Source: Lepus europaeus
Lineage: Eukaryota; Chordata; Mammalia; Lagomorpha; Leporidae
Assembly (NCBI RefSeq): GCF_033115175.1
Contig: NC_084834.1
Coordinates: 89,884,462 to 89,948,461 of the forward strand
DNA: 64,000 nucleotides
Direction of reading: 5' to 3'
Shown here: piece by piece, positions 12,401 through 23,029 of the stretch
How positions within the stretch are numbered: the stretch's first letter is position 1
Layout: each line of letters starts with the position of its first letter
Made by a program: the position numbers and the translations under genes
The notes under the pieces: model-generated
Told to the model about the DNA's origin: nothing
The model's input: the letters and a program-made list of their open reading frames with translations, nothing else
Databases searched by the model: none

Positions 12401-14947
12401 GTAAAGCTATTGCCTGCAGCACTGGCATCCAAAATGGGCACAGGTTCATGTCCTGGCTGCTCCACTTCCAATCCAGCTCCCTGGTAATGTGCCTGGGAAA
12501 GCAACAGAGGATGACCCAAGTACTTGGGCCTCTGCACCCATGTGGGAGATCTGGAAGAATCTCCTGGCTTTGACCTGGCCCAACCCTGTCTGTTGTGTCC
12601 ATTTGAGGAGTGAACCAGCAGATGTAAAATATCTCTCTCTCCGTGCCTCTGCCTCTCTGTAGCCTCTGCCTTTCATATAAATAAATAAATCTTATAAGAA
12701 AAGTAGGAGTGATTTGTATATACATAGATTTGTTTGAATAAAATGTGCATTTCAAAGCCAATACAGCTTAATGCATTTTGAGGTGACAATCTGGGCACTA
12801 AATACCTAGTTTAAGAGAAATCAGATTTTGTAAAGCAGGAGAATAGGTCAGAAATACAATAAAATAAAACAAGTCTGGTTTTTGCACCAGAACAAACTTA
12901 CCTTTTAATTCCATTTTCCATAAACATTTGAAATACCCTCTTATTGGGTCAGAAGTCAGATTTGGAGATAGGTTGTATTAAATTTTATTTTATTTTCAAT
13001 TTTTTATTTATATAAGATGAACAAATTTCATATACATCATATATATATATAGATACATTTACGAGTATAGTGATACTACCCACCCTACCCTCTCTCCTGC
13101 CCATGATCACACCCTCTCTCCTCCTTCCTTTCTTATTCTTTCTTTTAATCTTTACAATGACATACTTTCAATTTATTTCATAATCATAAGCTTAACCCTC
13201 CGCTAATTAATGTAAGAAAAAAAAATACCACAACTATCTTACACATTCTACATTTGTTGAAAGGGGCTTAATTGCACGTGATTTTATATATTTGTATATT
13301 GAAAATCTACTTAAAGATCTATGAACTTTGAGCCTATCAATAATGAGAAATTTAACTTGTAATTCATTTTACTATGGCCATTTTAATTGGATCACACATA
13401 CATGTCTGTAAAAATATATAGATAACGGGAAATATCTTTACATAACTGTTATTTGGAAAAAAAAGTGAGGATCTAGTCAGAAAGCTGAATTGATTATCAT
13501 TGAGTTTAAAAAAGAAAGCAGAATTAACTTCCAAATGAGCAGTGTTTATTTATGGGCCCGAGGTCAACCAAGGGATGGAAGATAAATCTGAAAACCCACA
13601 ACTCTTATATCATTTATGCTCATATTTCTGTGGGCACCCAAATTCCCCATAATTATGATGGTGCTGGAACTACTTCAAGATGATCATTTCTCATTGTATG
13701 AGTTGAAGGGGAGTTAGCCCAACATATGGTGAGCTGCATTGCCAAGCCACTGTGCTAGGACATTGTTTTCAGCATCCTGACTGCTTTTAGTGTCTCAAGA
13801 GTCCTGGGTCAAATGGTGCATAATTGGTGCCCTGAGCCCAAACTGTATTTTAATAAAAATAGTACAATACTGGCTTGTCCTATATTTAAAATCAACACCA
13901 CGCCCCATGCCCTCCACTTTTCAAAGACCCTCTTCACAGGTAACCCAGCAAAAATGGAAACTCTTATTTTTCATTTTAGCTATTTTCCCTTTTGTTTACA
14001 AATGTTATGGAGGTTTTGCTTTTCTCATAAATAAGCTTTTGAGCACTTAATGAATTCCTCTCTCCTCTGTGGTCGTAGGCCACACTTTGTTGTAATTATG
14101 TTCCTATGTATGACTCAGTGTTCTGGTCACCTACAAGGTCAAGGGTCCAGAAGATCTTCATTAATTATCCGGGATCTTTATTTGAATCATCTCTGCTGTT
14201 TATGAAGTCATTTTACTCCCCTGTTAATTACAGGACTTTCATTTGTCTGTTGGTCTGTTGTAAAACGGTTGTGTGACAGTGTTGAACCAACTAGAACAAC
14301 TGTTGACTTTACTGCTGACTCAACTGCCAACAACCGATAAGGTTGTACACTTTGTCAGTGAGTTCATTCCATGGGCAAAGGTGTGCGTTTGTACTTGACC
14401 CAGATGATTATACTCTGTGTGTTAGCTCAGTTTCAAAAACAGAACATAGAAATAAACATTATTTACTGTACTAAAAACAAATATTTTATAATAAGTAGTC
14501 TTTTTGACTGAATTTCAGTGAGAGTTGAATTTTGCATTTAAATTTGCTGTCCTTTAAATGGTAATAAGTGAGAAGGAAAATTAATTTTTATACCTACCGG
14601 AACTGGAAACCGTTTTAGAGGAGGATAAAAGTAGGCATGCTTGTAAAGATAATACTGTGGCCTGAGCTTAAAGACCTGCAGAAACAAAATAAACAAGATA
14701 TTCATGTTCAGTGTGCAATAAGCCTGTACTAAATGGGATCAGGCCAAGGAAGTATGCTAAAATTCTTTACCCCATTTTCTTCAGAATCCTGTAGTTTGAC
14801 TCTTCGATGTAAATTTTTCATCTGTTTAAAAGAACATTTAGTCATTACATATCCTTTCTTTTACATAAAAAGTTCTTTCAATAAAGAACTTACCGAGAAA
14901 GCACAGGCCATTCCCAGAATGCTGAGCAAAATTAAAGCAGTCTTCAT
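5962..14947 (-). CDS. IBSP: IBSP, bone sialoprotein II (exons 2-7 joined, 311 aa)
   Basis: Coding exons on the minus strand are 14894-14947, 14771-14821, 14598-14675, 9990-10052, 7082-7234 and 5962-6498. Every intron is GT-AG and every coding junction is phase 0, as in the SCPP family. The product is a secreted, acidic matrix glycoprotein of bone and dentin that nucleates hydroxyapatite and binds integrins. Visible features: signal peptide (residues 1-16, MKTALILLSILGMACA); Tyr-rich basic block (about 36-61); Ser/Glu acidic block (62-82); an eight-Glu run (149-156); N-glycosylation sequons NST (exon 6), NGT and NST (exon 7); and RGD at 280-282 flanked by Tyr-rich, probably sulfated sequence. 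Human IBSP is 317 aa, so the length fits. I translated all exons and found no internal stop. The poly-Glu I run is shortened. Start chosen at the first ATG after the exon 2 acceptor, with A at -3. Confidence 0.97.
7082..7234 (-). CDS. IBSP: IBSP exon 6
   Basis: Acceptor ATGGACCAG, 51 codons from ETSNEEENNEDSNGNEDEAE to IKLPKK, donor GTAATA. It contains one N-glycosylation sequon (NST). The length equals what the family needs to stay in phase 0. An apparent open frame continuing past 7082 is intronic read-through. Confidence 0.95.
7235..9989 (-). other. IBSP intron 5
   Basis: GT-AG intron of 2.75 kb with no transposon I can recognise, unusually clean for this window. It holds only A/T-rich sequence and a short (ACTA)n run near 9128-9142. 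A 132-codon frame at 8660-9058 is on the opposite strand and looks like chance. Confidence 0.7.
9990..10052 (-). CDS. IBSP: IBSP exon 5 (acidic Ser/Glu block, poly-Glu I)
   Basis: Acceptor TTATTATAG, 21 codons, donor GTAAGA. It reads SSDSSEENGEGDSSDEEEEG then E. Human exon 5 ends in a run of seven Glu; here the run is four Glu broken by Gly. An acceptor 2 nt later would put a stop in frame, so the start at 10052 is required. Confidence 0.95.
10258..10329 (-). tRNA. Initiator tRNA-Met (CAT) gene
   Basis: A 72-nt sequence on the minus strand begins AGCAGAGTGGCGCAGCGGAA, has a CAT anticodon in the loop GCCCATAAC, and ends CTGCTA. It has the vertebrate initiator hallmarks: A1:U72 end pair, GGG/CCC anticodon-stem pairs, and the T-arm GGTCGATGGATCGAAACC. 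I see no mismatch to the vertebrate initiator consensus. No CCA is encoded. A run of six T (pol III terminator) starts 5 nt past the 3' end. It lies in IBSP intron 4, same sense, about 205 bp upstream of exon 5. A processed retrocopy is less likely: no A tail and no clear target duplication. Confidence 0.93.
10330..11879 (-). other. IBSP intron 4, exon-5-proximal part
   Basis: AT-rich intronic sequence upstream (in transcript sense) of the tRNA gene. I recognise no repeat or exon. Confidence 0.5.
11881..12203 (+). mobile_element. CSINE in IBSP intron 4
   Basis: Plus-strand C SINE, antisense to IBSP, running GGGCCAGCACTGTGGCGCAG to AAATAAATAAAATC. AAGAATCATTTGA flanks both ends, a clean target duplication that suggests a fairly young insertion. 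Confidence 0.93.
12379..12703 (+). mobile_element. CSINE in IBSP intron 4
   Basis: Second plus-strand C SINE (TTGGTGTTGTGGTATAGCAG through AAATAAATAAATC), flanked by TGATTTGTA on both sides. Confidence 0.88.
12985..13240 (-). mobile_element. L1 3' end fragment
   Basis: Reverse complement of a lagomorph L1 3' tail, with TATAAGATGAACAAATTTCA and CCACCCTACCCTCTCTCCTG. The same family signature occurs at 16637-16765. Confidence 0.6.
13241..14597 (-). other. IBSP intron 4, exon-4-proximal part
   Basis: AT-rich intron with no named repeat. Short frames near 13790-14050 lack family resemblance. Confidence 0.5.
14598..14675 (-). CDS. IBSP: IBSP exon 4 (Tyr-rich collagen-binding region)
   Basis: Acceptor TTTCTGCAG, 26 codons beginning VFKLRPQYYLYKHAYFYP, donor GTAGGT. 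It has the same length as the human exon. This hydrophobic, Tyr-rich block is the collagen-binding region described for BSP. A 95-bp intron precedes it, and the large SINE- and tRNA-bearing intron 4 follows. Confidence 0.96.
14771..14821 (-). CDS. IBSP: IBSP exon 3
   Basis: Acceptor TTTAAACAG, 17 codons (MKNLHRRVKLQDSEENG), donor GTAAAG. This is the N-terminal mature segment. The SEENG end is a likely secretory-pathway kinase (S-x-E) site, typical of SCPP proteins. Confidence 0.95.
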
Positions 14948-14961
14948 TTTGGCGATTGTTT
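14894..14961 (-). CDS. IBSP: IBSP exon 2 (start codon and signal peptide)
   Basis: Acceptor CATTCCAG is followed by 14 nt of 5' UTR, ATG at 14945-14947 and 18 codons ending in TCG before GTAAGT. It encodes MKTALILLSILGMACAFS, essentially the mammalian BSP signal sequence, with cleavage expected after Ala16. Only 72 bp of intron separate it from exon 3. Confidence 0.97.
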
Positions 14962-17214
14962 CTGGAATGAATGAAATGGTAAGGTAGTAAGTGTTAAAAC
15001 TAAGAGCGTTATGTTTTTGTTTGCACTTGAAGATGAAGTACTTAGTTTGTTTTCATTTGTGTATAATTATCATTTTGAATAATTAAAACTAAATTATCAC
15101 CTCCATTTAAGTCATATGCATTAAGACTCAGCTTACTGTCTGTTTCCATCATCTTGAGTTTATATTTGGCTTTAACCTATTTGCAGTATGACGCAATCTT
15201 GGAGGATCATTTCATCATGCAAGGCGTTTGAATACTTAAGATTACTTCACACTGGGTTGAAGGAGTATCCTGTTGGCACTCACATAGAAGTGTCAGCTAA
15301 GTGGATTGAATTGCTAAAGTAGTAGTTATGTGCCTTGTTTGTTTATAATTAAAAACTAAGCAAAAATTGAATGTCTTTAAACGATCACGTTCATGTCAAT
15401 GATCCTACAGGCAGTTTCCTGCTTCTGATAAGCTTTGAACTAAAATTTCGTTTGTAAAGTGGAGAGTAGAAACCATTTTCCTATTGATACCTCAGAATAC
15501 TTGGTATTTATGTGTTTTGAAAGACTGCAATGGGGTGAATTAAGGCTCTTCAGGGTTAGGTGATGAGCATGGATGGAGACATAGATTCTGTCAAAAATTG
15601 AAGATGCAATTTTCAAAATGAGAACAGTTCCTAAACAGTCCTTGGGTTATGTTAACAGTCATGCAAAGAACCTCAGTTCCACATAAATTCCTCACAAGTA
15701 AAAGGAGGTAATGAATCCTATTTTAGTGTCACTCTATTTAATAAAATTCTACTTTGAAATTGCACCTTTAGAGAGCTTGAACCAGTTAGCAACCACCTAC
15801 TTGCATTTACAGACACATTTAACTGAGAGCACTTTTGCACACATAGTTATGGCGCTGGCAACATTTTGGAAGCAATATGTAATTGTGATGGCAATTTCCC
15901 CAGAAACACAGTTCAAAGAGTAACGTATTTAATTACTCCCTACAGGTAGGTTTTGTATTTTGTCATTATCACTCACAATATATTGCATCCTTATTGAGTA
16001 TTGACACTAAGATAAGCATTGCAGAGAGCAAGACATGAGGCCTGGAGAAGCTGTCATGCGTCGAGAATTATACTCTATTTTTATCGGCAGTTTGTCTTTG
16101 ATGCCTACACACTTCTTTCTCTTAGATGACCATATGAAAATAAAAAAGTTTTGCCCTTGAAAGTTTCCATCTGTTTAAGAAGCTTCCATTGTAATTAGGG
16201 TACTCTAAATAATGCTTTGAATTTTGCCACTCAAAGTCAAGCCCATCAGCAGACTGGAAGACTATCATTTTGCAGATCTATGAAGAGTTGGAATATTTAT
16301 AGTATGTTAAAGAGCTAGAGACACAAACACATATAACTGCAGAGGGAGTTTTGTTTGCATAAACTTTTTTTCATAACAACCATGAAATAACCAGGTAAGA
16401 AGGTGGCTGGGAGAACCAAATGATTCAAGTAAGTCACAGTTGGCTGCCTACATAAATCTCATTTTATTTATTTTGTGACTCATCAAAAAGCAAATACTTG
16501 TATTGTGACCACTACTAACCCAGACAACAATTCAGACATTCTTGAAGGACAGTTTTGAGAATTTAATGACACATTTTTATTGGGAAGGGTAAAATGAACC
16601 ACTCAAGTTAGTTACTTCCCCAGTACCACACATTTTCTGTACTGATTTTATTTTATTTTTTATTTCTTTTTTAAACAATTTTGTTTAAGATATACAAATT
16701 TCATGTGTTCCTATATACAGATTCAGGAACACAGTGATACTTCCCACTCTATTCTCCTTCCCGCCTCTGTACCGATTTTAGAACTATAGGATAGTAACAC
16801 TTTAAAACCTAATGCATAATTATTAAAAAGATATTATCTGCAATGCAAGTATAGACTAGATATAATTCATGGAGAAATTTACATATAACTAGGCAGATTT
16901 GCAAATGAAAAATAGTATTTCAGTTAGGTTAATGTGAATGCATCAGGATGAGAAAGCAAACACTTATCTATGATGTATAGAAATAGAAAATAAGAAGCAT
17001 TTTCTAGTTCATGTGCATAACATTTTAAGAATATAATATGAACTTATTTACATACTTAGGTTAACAAGGTTAGCCTTTAAGAATCTAAAATCATAGCTAT
17101 TCTACACAATGCAATAACATCAATATTTAAATTTAAAAAATCAAAGCCACGTCCAGAGATGTAAACCGTGGAGTGTCTGATTTAAGGTAATCAAACTGTC
17201 ATATTTAAGCTTAC
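14962..17214 (-). other. IBSP intron 1
   Basis: 2.25-kb GT-AG intron between the noncoding and signal-peptide exons. The only repeat recognised is the short L1 tail at 16637-16765. A 70-codon plus-strand frame at 15711-15923 is antisense and unsupported. Confidence 0.7.
16637..16765 (-). mobile_element. Severely 5'-truncated L1
   Basis: About 130 bp of L1 3' tail in reverse orientation. CTGTACYGATTTTA is present on both sides (left near 16637, right near 16767, one difference), the mark of target-primed insertion. Confidence 0.7.
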
Positions 17215-17300
17215 CCTTCAGCTGTCCTGGAGTGAAGAGGCAAGCTCACTAGAGTGAGTGGCACAGATTGAGTGCTTTCTCTGCTCTCCCACTCACTCAT
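17215..17300 (-). other. IBSP: IBSP exon 1 (noncoding 5' UTR)
   Basis: The donor reads GAAGG|GTAAGC on the minus strand, with the last exon base at 17215. The transcription start is inferred, not observed: placing the inverted TATA at -24 to -19, as in characterised BSP genes, puts +1 at the A of 17300. That gives an 86-nt exon. With 14 nt from exon 2 the 5' UTR is about 100 nt. The exon is purine-rich, with CACTCACTC/GAGTGAGTG-like repeats. Confidence 0.8.
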
Positions 17301-17392
17301 TCACTTGCTCTTGCAGGCTATAAACCCTTCTTTGCCTTCCAACAGCCAATCACTGTTGCGGCCAAGGTGATGTCAGAATGTGGAGTCTCACC
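17300..17392 (-). promoter_or_regulatory. IBSP: IBSP core promoter: inverted TATA, inverted CCAAT, CRE, FGF2-type element
   Basis: Read on the minus strand with +1 at 17300: TTTATA (inverted TATA) at 17319-17324, -24 to -19; ATTGG (inverted CCAAT) at 17346-17350, -50 to -46; TGACATCA (CRE/AP-1-like) at 17368-17375, -75 to -68; GGTGAGAC at 17385-17392, -92 to -85, close to the FGF2-response element GGTGAGAA of rodent BSP. These elements and spacings match the published rat and human BSP promoter as I remember it. That supports both exon 1 and osteoblast-type regulation (cAMP, FGF2, NF-Y). Confidence 0.85.
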
Positions 17393-17479
17393 AGAAAACC
17401 CCCAAACTTCAACACTTTTTCAAACACAGGCTGAGTTGAATAAACATGAAACGTGGTTCTAGTGCCAAGAGGTTTGCAT

Positions 17480-18965
17480 TGTGGAATTTAATTGAAGGTT
17501 TAGATGAAGATGAATAGTTTGAGTTCCGAATATACATAATAATATACTGGGTTTGAATTAAAATAAATGGGAAAAGATTTACCATTTAAAATTTCATAAT
17601 TATGCAAATTTTTATTATGTTGAAAGAAAAAATTACTGTCATCAGATAAAATCCTATGTTAGTTTAGTTTTAAAATATTAAGAAACTCAAGGAAAAGGAG
17701 CTGATAAATAATTAATATTTCAATGTCATTATTTTACACTTCCTCATGAAATAGACCACAGAGACTCATAAATTAGAACTGATAATATAAATTAAATCCA
17801 TTGGATTCTATCAGTTACATTTTCTAAACACAATGCTAAGTTTAGAAGTTAGAACTTTCAAGGAACATGCTACAGAGGGGAAGATTTTCTCTTTTTTTTC
17901 CTAAAATAAATAACTTTAGATTGTCCATTTGTGTGGTCCTTTTCATATTGTGCATTTTATTCTCTTGTACTTTTGTAAACCTCTTTTCTACTCATTTTCT
18001 TATTTATTTCTTTTTTCTTGTCAATATAGAAAAAAAATGACTATAGCTGGCAGGAGTCATCCATTGTTATGGAAAAAAATGCATGAAAACTGAAACTACA
18101 AGTACTAATTTTTAAACTTGCAATGGGAAATGTAGCTTAGTAGTTTGCACATTCTTGTTCAGTCACTTTTATTTTTCCTTTAGTTGAAAGATTTACTTGA
18201 GAAACTCAAAATTAATAAATATCCTTAAATTGTCTGCCAGTCACTCTGTAGATTCTTTGGATAAACTCCATTTTTATTTCAGAAAGTTGCTTGGAGAACA
18301 TGGAATCATAACAATAGAAGTGGTTCTTTCAATTCAATTCAATCTTGTAAATATAGTTCAATTTACCAAACCTTGAATTACTGAGTTTGCTACTGAGCCA
18401 GACTATGTTACAGGACATGAGGAACCAAACAAGAAAAATCTAATCCCTGTCTTTAAAAATTTCACAATTGTGTAAGGAGACAGTCCTAGGGCTGTAGGGC
18501 ACAACAGCCAAAGTTTCTGCAAAGGCCAGAGGTGCTGTGAAAGTAAGGATATTTGGCTAACTGACAAAAGGGCAGTAGAGCTGTCCTTGATGGAGCAGTA
18601 GGGATCTTCTGGGTTATCAGGAGGGAAAAAGTTGTCAGGAAGAGGGAAGCATTCTTGGGAATAAATTCAAAGGATGTGAAAAAGTATGAAGCCACGTAAT
18701 ATCACTATCTCATATTCACCAGATGTTTATATACTGGTTCTTCACTTGCACTATTTTGTTCAATACACACACACACACACAAACACACAGAAAGAGAGAG
18801 AGAGAGAGAATGATTCTGATTATGCTCATTATTCAAGTGGTGTACTTGAGGCACTGAGATGGTAAGTATGCTTTGGATTGCACATCTAGGAAATGGAAGG
18901 ATCCAAGGATCAGACAAGTCTGTGCAATTCTAGAGTCCACTCACTACACATATCTGCTGTCAGAT
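17480..18965. other. Upstream flank of IBSP
   Basis: AT-rich sequence with several T-rich runs. A (CA)n followed by (GA)n microsatellite sits at about 18763-18810. No gene is seen. Confidence 0.5.
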
Positions 18966-18980
18966 AAAGAAGATGTCAGT

Positions 18981-19426
18981 CCTTGTCTAAATATGATCTG
19001 AGTCGGTGAACTTGGAAGGCTTCCATAGCCTTGGCAACTCATGACAACAGCCTAGGGTGGTTACTGGCACCATAAACTAGAGTGTCAGTTTGTTGGGTCA
19101 ACAACAGGAGTCACTGTGCACTTGCTCCTCATGTGGGATCTCTGTCCTTAATGTGCTGTACATTTTGATTTAATGCTATAACTAGTACTCAAAACAGTAT
19201 GTTTCACTTTGTGTTTCTATGTAGGTGCAAACTATTGAAATCTTTATACTAAATTGATCTGTATATAAAGAGAATTGAAAATGAATCTTGATTTGAATGG
19301 AAGGTGAGAGGGAGCGGGAGAGGGGAGGGTTGTGGGTGGGAGGGAAGTTGTGGGAGGGGGAAGCCATTGTAATCCATAAGCTGTACACTGGAAATTTATA
19401 TTCATTAAATAAAAGTTAAAAAAAAA
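18981..19426 (+). mobile_element. L1 3' UTR insertion, 5'-truncated
   Basis: L1 3' UTR ending ATTAAATAAAAGTT plus an A tail. A perfect 15-bp target duplication (AAAGAAGATGTCAGT) lies at 18966-18980 and 19427-19441. It is the same 3' UTR subfamily as the element ending at 46703. The minus-strand frame inside it is an artefact. Confidence 0.93.
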
Positions 19427-19441
19427 AAAGAAGATGTCAGT

Positions 19442-20029
19442 GGTTCAGTGGGCTGGAGTGTAGTGAGGGGATAGATGAGGTTAGTCATAGTCAAGACCAG
19501 ATAAAGATGGAGGAATAGATAGGTCACACTAAGGACGATAAACCTTATCATAGAAACTGAGATACCAAACAGTTAAAGCAGAAAAGTAAGATGTTCCAAT
19601 TGGCAGTTTGGAAAACTCTTGATGACAAGGGAGAGGTGGTCAGGAAACCATGGTTGTTACAGAGGAAGGGTCCTTAAGTAGTCCAGGAGAGCACTGAAAA
19701 GGTACAAATCTCAGCAGGAGCAGTGGGATGGGGAGACAGGAATAAATGACAGAGATGGCAAGAACATAAAATCGGTGGGCACAAGTAGAAGCAGGAGATA
19801 CAAGACTTGAATGACTTCTGGATTTTGTTAGTGACAGGACCATATCTGTGCAACGCCCAATAGAGTGTCCACTGCATTGCAGCTGGAATTTGTTGACCAC
19901 CATGTGATACAAAGGGTAGAGACAAAGAACAAAAGTCTGGAATTTTATTCTTAACTTTCCCACTAACTTGACTCTATTACCTAATACTCTGAGGCTCCAG
20001 CTTGACCCATATTTTTAAAATAGGAAAAT
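19442..20029. other. No recognisable feature
   Basis: Unique-looking sequence. A 107-codon minus-strand frame at 19640-19963 has no recognisable domain or splice context. Confidence 0.45.
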
Positions 20030-20360
20030 TTTTTAACAAGACTTATTTATTTATTTGAAAGGCAGAGTTACAGAAAGGCAGAGGGAGAGAGGAAGAAAGA
20101 GAGAGAGAGGTCTTCCATCTTCTGGTTCACTCCCCAAATGGCCACAATGGCCAGAGATGTGCTGATCTGAAGCCCGTCGGCCCCTGCACCTGTTTGGGAG
20201 ACCCAGAAGAAGCACCTGGCTCCTGGCTTCTGATTGGCCCAGCTATGGCAATTGGGGCTATTTGGGGAGTGAAGCAGCAGATGGAAGACCTTTCTCTCTG
20301 TCTCTTCCTCTCACTGTCTGTAACTCTAACTCTCAAATAAATAAGTAAAGTGTTTTTTAA
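20030..20360. mobile_element. Head-to-head pair of CSINE 3' halves (inverted repeat)
   Basis: About 20030-20178 is a minus-strand C SINE 3' half, ending at the box complementary to GGCTTCAGATC. About 20184-20360 is a plus-strand 3' half ending AAATAAATAAG. The arms (about 20041-20178 and 20224-20357) are near-complementary around a spacer of about 45 bp. Confidence 0.8.
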
Positions 20361-20529
20361 AAGTTAATGAAGATAGAATGAAAAGATGTTTATTTTGGTG
20401 TAAAATTTTAAAATCCATGCATAGTTTTCCCGTAATTTCCATGAACTTTATGAAGACCCCTTGTGGATGGATTTCAGAATTTTCAGGTTTTCACTCATCT
20501 TTTCATTCCATTTCCATGAACTCCTTTAA

Positions 20530-20860
20530 AAAAAAGATGTATTTATTTATTTGAAAGACAAGTGACACACGGGGGGGGGGGGGAGAGAAAGAGAGAGAGA
20601 GTGTGTGTGAGAAAGAGAGATAGAGATAGAGAGAGGTGTCAGGCTTACGCCTGGAGCCTGGAACTCCCCAGACTTACATGGAGGCAGAACCTGAAGTCCT
20701 TGAGCCATCATCTGCTGCTTTCCCCAGACATACTACTAGCAGGAAGCTGGACAGGAAACAGAGCAGCTGGCACTTGAAGTGGTATTCCAGTATGGGATGC
20801 CTGTGTCACAAGCAGACGTTTAACCCACTACACCACAAATGCCAGCACCCATGGACATTT
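20530..20860 (-). mobile_element. Diverged C-type SINE
   Basis: Minus strand, with a G11-12 run near 20571 and a purine-rich GA tract, then the SINE body to CTACACCACAAATGCCAGC. Older than the AAATAAATAAA-type copies. Confidence 0.75.
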
Positions 20861-20861
20861 T

Positions 20862-21060
20862 TTAAAAATTTACTTGAAAGGCAGAGTTGAAGGAAAAGAG
20901 AGACAAAGATCTTCCATCTATTGATTCACTCCTCAAATGCCCACAACAGCCAAGCCTTCCAGAGTGCATATAACAGAGCCAGAACTCAAACCCAGGCACT
21001 CTGATATGTGATGTGGGTGTGTCAAGCAACATTTTAACTGCTCTGTCATACTCCCACCTC
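20862..21060 (-). mobile_element. Diverged, partial C-type SINE
   Basis: Minus strand, from TTACTTGAAAGGCAGAGTTG to a degraded head. The middle of the element is missing. Confidence 0.6.
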
Positions 21061-21701
21061 TCCATGAACTTTGAAGCACCCTTATACAAGGCTAGATGAG
21101 CATGTAAAATGGATCCATTTAGCTATTATCTTAGTTTCATTATTATTTGTTTTTAAAATAGTTTTTATCTTTTTTTAGATGAAACAGATAAATTAGGGTG
21201 GGGATAACGATGAAAGAAGACTGATCATAAGTTGGTGTTTGGTGAACTGGTGATAGATTAATGGGATTCATGATGCTTCTTTCCACTTTTGTGAGTTTGA
21301 AATGGTTTGTAAACAAGGGTTTTTTTAAGGTACTGATTGAACTAGTTGACCTCTAAGGCTATTTCAGTTTCTGATATTCTATGATATCTTATTTTCAATA
21401 CATTATTAAACCTGATATACCCTCACCAACATCTTATGGAAAATAAGTCAATTAGATTTATTCATATATAGTCTTTGGAGCATTCTTCCCAAGGAATAGT
21501 ACTAGAGGGAGGAAAAAAAAATTACAGATCCTATCTAACTTTGCTTTTCCTGTATTCAGGGTTGTCTCAACAATACCTGACTGCAATTCTCACTATCACA
21601 ACACTGCATTTAGATGGGTTGTTATGAATTGGTTCTCGTAGACAGAATGTGAACAGACATTCATCTTACATGAGCAGGTACATTGTAAGATGAGTCATTT
21701 T
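21061..21701. other. No gene; possible old LINE tail
   Basis: About 21225-21330 (GGTGAACTGGTGATAG, CTTTCCACTTTTGTGAGTTT) resembles a widespread mammalian LINE 3' tail. Otherwise nothing is recognised. Confidence 0.35.
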
Positions 21702-22021
21702 GGCCGGTGCTGCGGCTCAATAGGCTAATCCTCCGCCGGCACACCGGGTTCTAATCCCGGTCAGGGTACCGGATTCTGTCCTGGTTGCCCCTCTTCCAGG
21801 CCAGCTCTCTGCTGTGGCCAGGGAGTGCAGTGGAGGATGGCCCAAGTGCTTGGGCTCTGCACCCCATGGGAGACCAGGAGAAGCACCTGGCTCCTGCCTT
21901 CGGATCAGAGTGGTGCGCCGGCCGCAGTGGCCATTGGAGGGTGAACCAATGGCAAAAAGGAAGACCTTTCTCTGTCTCTTTCTCTCACTGTCCACTCTGT
22001 CTGTCTAAAAAAAAAAAAAAA
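21702..22021 (+). mobile_element. Young CSINE with perfect target duplication
   Basis: Plus strand, GGCCGGTGCTGCGGCTCAAT to an uninterrupted A tail of about 17. AAGATGAGTCATTT is repeated exactly on both sides. Confidence 0.93.
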
Positions 22022-22029
22022 AGATGAGT

Positions 22030-22290
22030 CATTTCTGGGAAAACCCCATCCTCATTGTAATGGACCCTCTTTCTTACCTGCCACACATACCCAGTTGTCA
22101 AATCCTATTAACACCCCTGCCACATTTCCTTTGGAATCCAATCTTCTCCCTTCTAGTCACTTGTATCTTTGTTCAAGTCCTCATTACTACTACCAGGCTA
22201 TTGTAATAATATTCAAATCCTGGACATATTGCCTACTTCCCTTTCCAATCAATTCCATGGTCACACAACTTGGAAAGAAATATTGGAGTG
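22030..22290 (+). mobile_element. L2 LINE fragment
   Basis: Diverged L2-like segment (TCAAATCCTATTAACACCCC, CAAGTCCTCATTACTACTAC, AGGCTATTGTAATAATATTC), equivalent to an inner part of the L2 at 26040-27440. Confidence 0.55.
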
Positions 22291-22682
22291 AAATCTTGAT
22301 GTTATGTCTTGCTAGCTTTTATTTTGTTAATTCTCTAATTTTTAAAATTTTATTTTATTATGATAAAACACTAAGATGAGATTTCCCTCTTTAAATCTCA
22401 GACAGTTCTGTTGACTACAGGCACATTATATAGTTGAGTAATCTGTAGAACTTACTTGTTTTGAATAATTGAAACTTAATGCTTATTGATTAGCAACCCA
22501 ACATTTCTCCCTTCACCCAGCCACTGACAACCACTATTCTACTCTCGGATTCTACCAGTTTGACTATTGTAAAAATCTCACATCAGTAGAATCACACAGT
22601 ATTGTTTTTCTGGGACTGGCCTATTTCATTCAGCATAATAGACTTTAGGCTAATCCATATTACCTCACATTGCAGAATTTCC

Positions 22683-23025
22683 TTCTTCTTCTTCCCCTTC
22701 TCTTTCTTCTTCTTTTTGAAGTCAGAGTTATACAGAGAGAGGGATAGGGAAAGACAGAGGGAATCTTCCATCTGCTAGTTGACTCCCTAAATAGCCACAA
22801 CAGCCAAGGCTGAGCCAGGTCAAAGGCAGGAAAGAGGAGCTTTATCTGGGTCTCCCAGTTGCATGGAAGTAGCCCAAACACTTTGGCTAACTTCTGTTGC
22901 TTTTCCCAGGCAATTATCAGGGAGCTGGATCAGAAGCAGAGCAACTGGGACATGAACCAGAATCCATATGGGATGCCAGCATCACAGGCAGCAGCTTTAC
23001 TACACTACAATGCCGACTCACCTTT
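22683..23025 (-). mobile_element. CSINE inside the L1
   Basis: Minus strand; CT-rich left end, then ATGGGATGCCAGCATCAC and a degraded head. TTTCCTT flanks it. Confidence 0.75.
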
Positions 23026-23029
23026 CCTT

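Noticed and set aside
18763..18810. CA/GA repeat as a possible CRISPR-like or regulatory array
   Set aside because: Simple microsatellite with no spacers; the window is a mammalian genome and no CRISPR structure exists.
19182..19388. Minus-strand frame starting MYSLWITMASPSHNF, repeated at 46423-46665
   Set aside because: Antisense of the L1 3' UTR purine-rich tract; it recurs because the repeat recurs.
22095..22379. 94-codon plus-strand frame
   Set aside because: Falls on a decayed L2 fragment; no protein signature.
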